Shown here in pieces: positions 1-6,300 of a stretch of DNA of 7,329 nucleotides. A program made the translations under genes and the position numbers. The notes under the pieces were generated by a model that was not told the DNA's origin, searched no databases, and saw only the letters and a program-made list of their open reading frames with translations. Each line of letters opens with the position of its first letter. The first letter of the stretch is position 1. The DNA comes from a bacterium. Lineage in GTDB: Bacteria; Planctomycetota; JACOTG01; JAUIME01. Location: the NCBI GenBank assembly GCA_030433195.1, contig JAUIME010000247.1:1-7329 (forward strand), written 5' to 3'.

Positions 1-1
1 C

Positions 2-346
2 CAGGGTCTTTCCGCGAGCGTCGAAGATGCTCGAGTTCTCATGGGCGAGTTCGGATTCGGATTCGGCCGTGTCATCACGGAGCGCTGGGAACTTCCCGAT
101 TCCGTGAAAGAGGCGATTCTTCACTACCACGCTTTCGAAGAGGCTCCCTCCTTCGCCGAAGAGGCGAAGATCACGTGTCTCGCGGATCGACTCGGGACGT
201 ACACCGTAGTGACCGACGTGTACGACGAGCAGACCGTCCGCGAACATCCCGTCTACGAGGCTCTGAACTTCTACCAGGACGACGTCGACACGCTCCTCGG
301 AATGCAGGAATCCGTGCTCGAAGTCGTCGACTCGATGGCCCTATGA
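2..346 (+). CDS. HDOD-domain protein, C-terminal fragment
   Basis: Only the last 114 residues are in the window; the reading frame is open to base 2 and the true start lies upstream. The fragment resembles the end of an HDOD domain, a non-catalytic relative of the HD hydrolases used in bacterial signalling. The WELP motif, followed by AILHYH and a LADRLG helix, matches the family pattern of W-x-LP, then AI-x-x-HH, then a helix with LAD. The family's His-containing segment just before the WxLP motif (G-x-x-H-x-x-x-G) is here GEFGFGFG, so that His is Gly; only one of the later HH pair is kept (HYH). HDOD proteins generally lack phosphodiesterase residues, so this fits a regulatory role. The stop codon overlaps the sthA start (ATGA), implying co-transcription. 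Any N-terminal partner domain, such as a receiver, cannot be seen. The HDOD assignment is from motif memory and is fairly secure; the function is unknown. Confidence 0.72.
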   Translation, partial: QGLSASVEDARVLMGEFGFGFGRVITERWELPDSVKEAILHYHAFEEAPSFAEEAKITCLADRLGTYTVVTDVYDEQTVREHPVYEALNFYQDDVDTLLGMQESVLEVVDSMAL

Positions 347-1737
347 TCAAACCGAATCGGAACTACGATTTCGTCGTGATCGGCAGCGGTCCTGCCGGTC
401 AGAAGGCCGCGATCCAGGCCGCGAAGTGCGGCAAGCGCACGGCGATCATCGAACGAGAGCGCTGCGTCGGCGGTGCGTGCGTGCATCACGGCACGATCCC
501 GAGCAAGACCTTGCGGGAGTCGGCCGAGCAGATGTCGCGCATGCAGCGCTACGCGAAGATCTTCGACTTCAAGCTGCGCGAAGACATCCAGGTGCGCACG
601 CTCGTCGAGCGCATGGAGACGGTCATCGGCGCGCACGTCGAGTACATGGGCTCTCAGCTCGACCGTAACGAGATCGATCGAATCCACGGTCGTGCGGCGT
701 TCGAGGGTCCGAACGAGATCGCGGTCACCGCGCCGTCGGGCGAGGTGACGATGCTGCGATCGGAGCACGTGATCATCGCGACCGGCTCGCGCCCGCGACA
801 CCCCGACAACATCGCGATCGATCACGAGCACATCCTCGACAGCGATTCGATCCTGTCGATGCTGTATCTGCCGCAATCGCTGACGATCCTCGGTGGCGGT
901 GTCATCGGTAGCGAGTACGCCTCGATCTTCGCGTGTCTCGGGGTGAAGGTGACGCTCATCGATCGCGCGCCGCGTCCGGTGCGCTTCATGGACAAGGACC
1001 TGACGGACTCGTTCCTCGAGCACTTCGTCGCCCACGGCGGGGTGTTCCTCGGTGACCAGACCGTCGAGGGCGTCGAGTGGGACGGCGTCTCGCAGGTGGT
1101 GACGCATCTCGCGAACGGCGCCACCGTGATGTCCGACAAGCTCCTCGTGTCGATGGGGCGCATCGCCAACGTCGAGACGCTCGGCATCGACCGCGCCGGC
1201 GTCGAGATGAACGGGACGGGCCGCGTCCCGATCGACGAGTTCTGCCGCACGTCGGCGTCGCACATCTACGCGGTCGGCGACGTCGCGGGTTACCCCGGCC
1301 TCGCGTCGTCGGCGATGGAGCAGGGCCGCCGCGCCGCGCGCCATGCGCTCGGCGTGCCGACCGGCCGCTCCTTCGAGATGGTCCCGATCGGGATCTACAG
1401 CGTGCCCGAGATGGCCAGCATCGGTCTGACCGAAGAGGCCGCGATCGAGAAGCACGGATCGGCCGTCGTCGGACGCGCGCGCTTCAGCGAAGTCGCGCGC
1501 GGTCTCGTCTCGGGCGTCGAGAACGGGGTGCTCAAGATCGTCGCGTGCCCGAAGGGCGAGAAGCTCCTCGGCGTCCACATCCTCGGCGACGACGCCACCG
1601 AACTCATCCACGTGGGCCAGATGGCGCTCATCACCGAGAGCGACGTCGACATCTTCATCGAAGAGATCTTCAACTTCCCGACCCTCGCCGAAGCCTACCG
1701 CGTGGCCGCCCTCGACGTCGTGAACCAGCGCGGCTGA
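343..1737 (+). CDS. sthA: Soluble (Si-specific) NAD(P)+ transhydrogenase
   Basis: This 464-residue FAD flavoprotein is close to the 466 residues of E. coli SthA. It transfers hydride between NADPH and NAD+ in the cytoplasm, adjusting the balance of the two pools. Visible parts: FAD-binding GSGPAG at residues 14-19 with E37 ending the second strand; GGACVHHGTIPSK near 43-55; ATGSRP at 146-151; NAD(P)-binding GGGVIGSEYASIF at 184-196; the second FAD motif AVGDVAGYP near 310; and a dimerisation domain ending FPTLAEAYRVAA. Cys46 is present, but the second redox Cys of dihydrolipoamide dehydrogenases is Thr51. The catalytic His of their HPT motif is Phe445. Both changes are typical of SthA and argue against a disulfide reductase. 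DSDSILSM (166-173) also matches SthA. The ATG at 343 is chosen because it gives the family length and overlaps the upstream stop (ATGA). No good ribosome binding site precedes it, which suggests translational coupling. Confidence 0.95.
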   Translation: MIKPNRNYDFVVIGSGPAGQKAAIQAAKCGKRTAIIERERCVGGACVHHGTIPSKTLRESAEQMSRMQRYAKIFDFKLREDIQVRTLVERMETVIGAHVEYMGSQLDRNEIDRIHGRAAFEGPNEIAVTAPSGEVTMLRSEHVIIATGSRPRHPDNIAIDHEHILDSDSILSMLYLPQSLTILGGGVIGSEYASIFACLGVKVTLIDRAPRPVRFMDKDLTDSFLEHFVAHGGVFLGDQTVEGVEWDGVSQVVTHLANGATVMSDKLLVSMGRIANVETLGIDRAGVEMNGTGRVPIDEFCRTSASHIYAVGDVAGYPGLASSAMEQGRRAARHALGVPTGRSFEMVPIGIYSVPEMASIGLTEEAAIEKHGSAVVGRARFSEVARGLVSGVENGVLKIVACPKGEKLLGVHILGDDATELIHVGQMALITESDVDIFIEEIFNFPTLAEAYRVAALDVVNQRG

Positions 1738-1761
1738 TTCGCTCGGCGAAGCGCCTGATTC

Positions 1762-2508
1762 TTACCGCAGCGTCTTCTCGACGTAGGTGCGAATCGCGTC
1801 GCGGACGGGTTGCGATTGCCACGTGCGAATGACGTCGTCGCGAAGGGCGGCGCGGCTTCTCACGATGCGGTCGATCGCGGGTGCGCGCAGCGTTTGCTTC
1901 GTGAGGCGCTGCGTCGCTTCGGGGATCCCGCTGAGCGCTTCGAGCCAAGCGGTCGCGCGCGGGACGACGTCGTCGGGTTCGGCGGTCTCGTGGATCCAGC
2001 CGGCTTCGAGCGCGCGGCTCGGATCGAGGAGCTTGCCGCGCCAGAACGCGTCGGAGTGCGTTGCGGGCGGGAACGCCTCGCGGACGATCTCGAACGCGGC
2101 GGGCGGGAACGGGACGCCGACCAACAGCTCGGGGACGCCGATGCGCGCCTTGCCCGTCGTCATGATGCGGTGATCGCATGCGGCGACGAGAACGCAGCCT
2201 CCCGCGATCGCGTGACCGTTGACGGCCGCGACGACCGGGAGCGGGAAGCGAAAGAGCGCTTCGAAGCAATCCTCGAGGGCGTCGAGGAAGGCCGCCGATT
2301 CGGTGTCGTCCGCTTCGAGGAGGCGCTTCAAGTCGACGCCGGCCGAGAAGATCGCGCCTGAACCCGTGAGCAGCAGCGGTTTGGCGGCGGATTCGGCCTC
2401 GCGGACGGCGGCCGTGATCGCGAGCGCGAAGTCCGTATCGAGAGCGCTGGCCTTGCCGTGGGCGAGTCGCAGCAAGGTGTGCGTGGGGAAGTCTTCGCGG
2501 TCGATCAT
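1762..2508 (-). CDS. Enoyl-CoA hydratase/isomerase (crotonase) family protein
   Basis: This is a 248-residue crotonase-fold protein, a usual single-domain length, acting on acyl-CoA thioesters. The signatures run in order: HGKASALD (17-24); SGAIFSAGVDLK (50-61), the first oxyanion-hole strand and CoA-binding loop; VNGHAIAGGCVLVAACDHRI (96-115), the second oxyanion-hole glycines; and GVPELLVGVPFPP (124-136). Glu127 falls at the catalytic Glu144 position of rat crotonase. By spacing to the following WRG, Asp153 falls where crotonase has Glu164. The usual GGTQRL segment is absent, so hydratase activity is not assured and an isomerase or another crotonase reaction is possible. The start at 2508 is chosen over an in-frame GTG at 2532 because a GAGGAG ribosome binding site sits 5 bases upstream. 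The gene is convergent with sthA, with 24 bp between their stops. Its leader runs directly into the long palindrome at 2531-2706. The substrate is unknown. Confidence 0.88.
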   Translation of the reverse strand: MIDREDFPTHTLLRLAHGKASALDTDFALAITAAVREAESAAKPLLLTGSGAIFSAGVDLKRLLEADDTESAAFLDALEDCFEALFRFPLPVVAAVNGHAIAGGCVLVAACDHRIMTTGKARIGVPELLVGVPFPPAAFEIVREAFPPATHSDAFWRGKLLDPSRALEAGWIHETAEPDDVVPRATAWLEALSGIPEATQRLTKQTLRAPAIDRIVRSRAALRDDVIRTWQSQPVRDAIRTYVEKTLR

Positions 2509-2513
2509 CGGGG

Positions 2514-2519
2514 CTCCTC
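2514..2519 (-). promoter_or_regulatory. Ribosome binding site of the crotonase-family gene
   Basis: Read on the minus strand, GAGGAG lies 5 bases before the ATG at 2508-2506. It fixes that ATG as the start rather than the upstream in-frame GTG at 2532-2530, which lies at the edge of the palindrome. Confidence 0.7.
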
Positions 2520-2530
2520 GTCGGGGGTTC

Positions 2531-2706
2531 ACCCGGACGATTCATGAGGCGCCGGCTGCGACGACACATCTGTCTCCAGCAGCGGCGTTATGCTCCATCG
2601 GGCGTGCTCGACGACCTGACAGGTCGCCTGTGCCGCCCTCAGTCGCAAGCCTTGCTGCTGGAAACATCTGTGTCCTCTCGCTCGACGGCTCATGAATCGT
2701 CCGGGT
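2531..2706. repeat. 176-bp foldback element with 18-bp perfect terminal inverted repeats
   Basis: The left end 2531-2548 (ACCCGGACGATTCATGAG) is the exact reverse complement of 2689-2706. The symmetry continues inward without gaps: 2531-2583 and 2654-2706 agree at 43 of 53 positions, including the 8-bp block CCAGCAGC/GCTGCTGG at the inner end. Nested on almost the same axis are GGGCG (2600-2604) with CGCCC (2634-2638), and CGACCT (2612-2617) with AGGTCG (2621-2626) around a 3-base loop. The whole element could therefore fold into one long hairpin in DNA or RNA. It carries no convincing ORF and fills most of the gap between the divergent crotonase and GNAT genes. Sharp ends and decaying internal pairing suggest a MITE-like or REP-like mobile relic. 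No clear target-site duplication is visible next to the ends (TTC on the left, TTG on the right). A structured leader or bidirectional regulatory site is the alternative. Confidence 0.75.
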
Positions 2707-2721
2707 TTGCGGGCGAGTCCG

Positions 2722-2745
2722 GCCGGGCGAGCGGTGCCGCCCGGC
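2722..2745. repeat. GC-rich inverted repeat upstream of the GNAT promoter
   Basis: GCCGGGCG (2722-2729) and CGCCCGGC (2738-2745) form a perfect 8-bp inverted repeat around an 8-base spacer. Its right arm covers the place where a -35 element would lie for the -10 proposed at 2760-2765, so it could be an operator. Because the local sequence is very GC-rich, a chance palindrome or a plain hairpin is also possible. Confidence 0.35.
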
Positions 2746-2756
2746 GCGTGCGTGGG

Positions 2757-2765
2757 TGCTATCCT
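2757..2765 (+). promoter_or_regulatory. Possible extended -10 promoter for the GNAT gene
   Basis: TGCTATCCT fits an extended -10 element (TGn plus TATCCT, against the consensus TATAAT). It is one of the few AT-richer spots in a very GC-rich gap. It would start transcription near 2772, leaving a leader of roughly 70 bases before the GNAT start codon. No convincing -35 hexamer is seen 17 bases upstream, where CCGCCC stands. Prediction by eye only. Confidence 0.35.
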
Positions 2766-2829
2766 ATCGCCTTCGGTCGCGGCGCGTCGAGTGAGCGGCG
2801 CGCGGCGTCGACCGGCGGCGCGGAGCGAG

Positions 2830-2835
2830 AGGAGG
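2830..2835 (+). promoter_or_regulatory. Ribosome binding site of the GNAT gene
   Basis: AGGAGG lies 4 bases before the ATG at 2840, the strongest Shine-Dalgarno match in the window, and supports that start. The spacing is slightly short but workable. Confidence 0.75.
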
Positions 2836-2839
2836 TCTC

Positions 2840-3268
2840 ATGGCACGCGAGTGGATCCGCGAAGACAACCCGAAGTGGGACGACGACAAGAAGCGCATCA
2901 TCGGGGATGCACCGACGGGCATCTTCGATCGACGCTTCGCCGAGACGAAGGTCGGCGAGTCGCTTCCGGCCGAGTGGTGGCGGGTGGTCGACGACGGCAA
3001 GACCGTAGCCTACGGCTGGCTCGATCTCGTGTGGGGCGATGCCGAAGTCGTGGTGGCGACCGATGCCGAGTGCCGACGAAAAGGGCTCGGCACGTACACG
3101 ATGCGCAAGCTCGAAGACGAGGCGCGCGAGCGCGGCGTCAACTACGTCTACAACATCGTGCGGTCGACGCACCCGGATCGCGACGGCGTCACGGCGTGGC
3201 TCGGGACGCTCGGATTCGAGTCGTCCGAAGACGGCAGTCAGTTCCGCACACTGACCAAGGCGCGCTAA
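2840..3268 (+). CDS. GNAT-family N-acetyltransferase
   Basis: This small soluble protein of 142 residues has the size of a single GNAT domain, which transfers an acetyl group from acetyl-CoA to an amine. The key evidence is motif A: strand EVVVATD (69-75), then RRKGLG (79-84), the R/Q-x-x-G-x-G/A loop that binds the CoA pyrophosphate, then the helix TYTMRKLEDEARERGV. Before it, WWRVVDDGKTVAYGWLDL (46-63) fits the paired strands that precede motif A. After it, VNYVYNIV and a WLGTLGFE segment fit motif B, where GNAT proteins often have a loop ending L-GF. The N-terminal 45 residues are charged, with no signal peptide or membrane segment. The strong AGGAGG sets the start. It is transcribed alone, divergent from the crotonase gene and convergent with the RHS gene. 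The substrate (small molecule, protein or antibiotic) cannot be told from sequence. Confidence 0.8.
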   Translation: MAREWIREDNPKWDDDKKRIIGDAPTGIFDRRFAETKVGESLPAEWWRVVDDGKTVAYGWLDLVWGDAEVVVATDAECRRKGLGTYTMRKLEDEARERGVNYVYNIVRSTHPDRDGVTAWLGTLGFESSEDGSQFRTLTKAR

Positions 3269-3321
3269 CGAGTCACGATCGGCTCGATCGATTCGGTTCG
3301 CGACTCGCACCGGAGTGAAGA

Positions 3322-3358
3322 GCGGCGGGACGCTTCGCTTTCGAAGTCGCCCCGCCGC
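3322..3358. terminator. Hairpin between convergent GNAT and RHS genes
   Basis: GCGGCGGG (3322-3329) pairs with CCCGCCGC (3351-3358). After one A-C mismatch, two more pairs and a single bulged T, CTTCG (3333-3337) pairs with CGAAG (3342-3346) around a 4-base loop. The hairpin lies 53 bp after the GNAT stop and 32 bp beyond the RHS stop, where a bidirectional terminator is expected. No T-tract follows on either strand, so intrinsic termination is uncertain; it may instead stabilise 3' ends or help factor-dependent termination. Confidence 0.5.
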
Positions 3359-3390
3359 CGTGCATCGTTCGGAATCCTCGGGCGGCTACG

Positions 3391-6300
3391 TCAGCGACGC
3401 ACGCCGAGGTTGCAGCACTTGATCTCGTAGACATCGTACGGCCTCCATCGCCATCCCCAGCGTCGGCATCCGAGCCAACTGCGTTCGATGCAGACCCGCG
3501 TGAGCTTCTGCACGTGGACCTCGCACCAGCCGCCGGGCCCGCGCTTCTTGAGAATGATGTAGCGATAGATCTCACCGCCGTGCCGGATGATTCCCGTGCT
3601 ACGGTTGCCGTTCCCCGGACCGCCTTGCCGGTCCATCTTGATGAGCTGCTTCATCGACAGGGCCTTCGCGGCCTTCGCCGCGGCTTTGCCGGCGTTGTAG
3701 AGCACTTCGGCGTAGGCGTCGAAACCGGGCGGGAGCAGCCCCTTCTTGATGAGCGCCTTGATCGCAGCCTTGGCGGCCTTCACGCTCCCCGCCTCGAGCG
3801 CGCCGCCGAGCGTTCCTTCGAGCGAGTCGAGACCCGACGGATCCGTGCGCGACCACGGGTTCGCACCGACGTAGGCGCGCGCGTTGCCGAAGTTCTTATC
3901 GTCTCCGTACACGCCGATCGGATCGCGCGTGAGGAAGCTGCCCGTGGCCGGCTCGTAGTAGCGGTTGCGCTGGTAGTAGAGGCCCGACTCGGCGTCGAAG
4001 CGGCGTCCCGTGAAGAAGTAAGGGTTGCCGACGCTCGAACCGTTCGAGACGCCCGAGGAGGTCACCACGCGCGGGCCGCCGTAATCGTCGTACTCGTAGC
4101 GCTCGACCACGATCCCCGACGAGTCGACGACACCCGTGACCGTGTGCAAGTCGTCGCGGAGGTAGTAGACGTCGTCGCCGCCGCGCTGCATCGTGAGAAC
4201 CTCGTCGATACCCGTGCCGTAGACATACGTCGCCGTGGTGGCGCCATTGCCGTCGCGCTCTTCGATGACCTGCTCCCCGTCGTAGTAGAAGCGAGTCGTC
4301 TGGGGCGTGCCGGCAGTGTCGACGATCTTCTCGATACGGCGCCCGAAAGCATCGTAGGCGTACGTCGTCGTGAGGACCGACGTCGTCTGTCCGCCGAAGC
4401 CGCCGGAGCTTCCGTTGGGACTCGTGGTGGTGCGGTCGATGCGCACGAGGCGGTTCTTGTAGTCGTACGTGTAGCGCGAACCGCGCCGACCGTTCTCGTC
4501 GACGACGCCCGCCGCGCGCAGGTTGCCGTTCCCGTCGTACCAACGTCGATCGAACGGCGTGACGGTGTACTGGTTGACGGCCGCGTCATCGGGATTCGGT
4601 GACGTGGCGTCTTGGATCCACGTGCCCGCTGCGGGACCGTCACCGGTAACCTGCAGGCGATTGTGAACGCCGTCGAGCTCGTAGGTCGTCACGCTCGCGG
4701 GTTGCGCCACCGCCTGCACCGTGGAGCCGACGAGACGTTCGACCGAATCGTAGACGAAGTCACGGATCGTCTGCGGTCCGCCGGGGCGAACGTCGGCGCG
4801 CTGCGTCTTGTTGCTCATCTTGTCCCACGCGAGATCGCGATCGTCGAGGAGCGTGTTCGAGCCGCCGGGATCGTGGGTGTACGTGAGATCGGTCATGCGT
4901 CGGCGCGCGTCGTAGTCGTAGTCGACGCGGACGTCGTTGCCGAGCTCGAGGCGCTCGACGCGCGAAGCGCCGAGGTAATCCCACGTCGCGATCGTACCGC
5001 CGCCGTCGGTGATCGAGGTCTTGCGGTCGAGGGCATCGAACGTGGTCGTGAGCACGCGGCCACTCGGGTAGACGCAAGTGAGGTCGTTCCCGAGTCCATC
5101 CGGGAACCACTGGATGCCCGTGCCGTTTTGCGATTCGCCGATGGGGAACAGCGAGTCGTAGTCGCGCGTCACGACCGAATCATCGTCTTCGGCGCGGACC
5201 ACGCGCGAGAGGCCGTCGTACTCGTACGTCTCGGACGTCGTATCGTCGGACACGCCGAGCCCCGGGAAGACCATGCATTCGCTGTAGCGGTCGTTGTCGT
5301 CGTACGTGATGATGACGGTCGTGCCGCGGGCGTCGGTCTCTTCGGTGACGTTGTCGCGCTCGTCGTAGTCGTGGGTGCACGAGGTGCCGTCGCCGTAGAC
5401 CGTCGCCGTTCTTCGGTCGAGCGAGTCGTACACGTAGCTCGTGGTGTTGTCGTTGTCGTCGGTCTGGAACACGAGGCGCGACGAGTCGTCGTACCCGTTC
5501 GTCGTGATGATGCTGCCGATGATCGTGCCCGTGCCCGTTCCGTCATCCGAGAGAATGCGCTCGGTCTCGATGAGCCGGCTCAGTCCGTCGTAGACGTGGT
5601 GGGTGACGTTGCCCGGATCTCCGGCGCCGGGGCGCTGCGAATCGATCTCGACCACGCAGTTGCCGCGCGAATCGTAGAGGTAGTCGGTCTCGTTGCCGAT
5701 GCTGTCGGTCGTGCGGATGAGGCGGTCGAGGCCGTCGTAGGTGTACGTCGTGACGAAGATCTCGTCGGGCGAACCGAGCGTCGAGACGTCGGTCTCGGTG
5801 ACGCTCAGGATGTTGTCGTTGGCGTCGTAGACATAGTCGCTCGTGTTGCCGGCGCCGTCGACGACCGTCGCGGTGCGCAGCGCGCTGTCGTAGTCGATCG
5901 AGATGACGCGGCCGTCGTCGAGCGTCACGGTGTCGAGCCGGTCGATGACCTCGTAGGTGCGCGTCGTCGTGTTGGCACCATCGCCGATCGGCGTTTGGGT
6001 CACCGGATCGAAGTGGAGTTGCTCGGTGATCGTGAGACGATCCATGGCGTCGTAGTCGTACGTCGTCGTGAAGAGAAGGACGTTCCCGAACGAGCCCGGG
6101 ACGTCGAGCAGCTCGCCGAGCACCGACTCTTCGATGACGTTGTCGTTCGGGTCGTAGACGTAGATCTTCTCGTTGTCCATGGCGTCGACGGTGGACGTGC
6201 GACGGTCGTAGCCGTCGTACACGAACGTCGTCGTCTTCGGCGCGTCCTCGAGGCCGTCGATCGTCGCTACGAGGTTCTGGTTGCCGTCGTAGTCGTACTG

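Noticed and set aside
271..1611. 446-codon open frame on the minus strand across sthA
   Set aside because: It is antisense to a gene with clear family motifs, is Arg/Asp/His-rich with no domain pattern, and arises from high-GC codon bias.
1734..1761. Small hairpin TTCGC/GCGAA and repeated CTGATTC between the convergent sthA and crotonase stops
   Set aside because: A 5-bp stem with a 3-base loop and a 7-bp direct repeat are too short to call a terminator or attachment site.
2584..2600. GTTATGC inside the palindrome, considered as an integron attC core
   Set aside because: It does not fit GTTRRRY (the fifth base is T), no matching RYYYAAC partner is seen at the other end, and no integrase or cassette array is present.
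2544..3008. Plus-strand open frame running through the palindrome into the GNAT gene
   Set aside because: It has no ribosome binding site, no domain pattern, and overlaps the GNAT gene out of frame, while the GNAT frame has AGGAGG and motif A.
3514..4602. 362-codon open frame on the plus strand inside the RHS gene
   Set aside because: Its composition (Val/Arg/Asp-rich, no motifs) is the mirror of the YD-repeat coding strand; the opposite frame carries the conserved RHS core.
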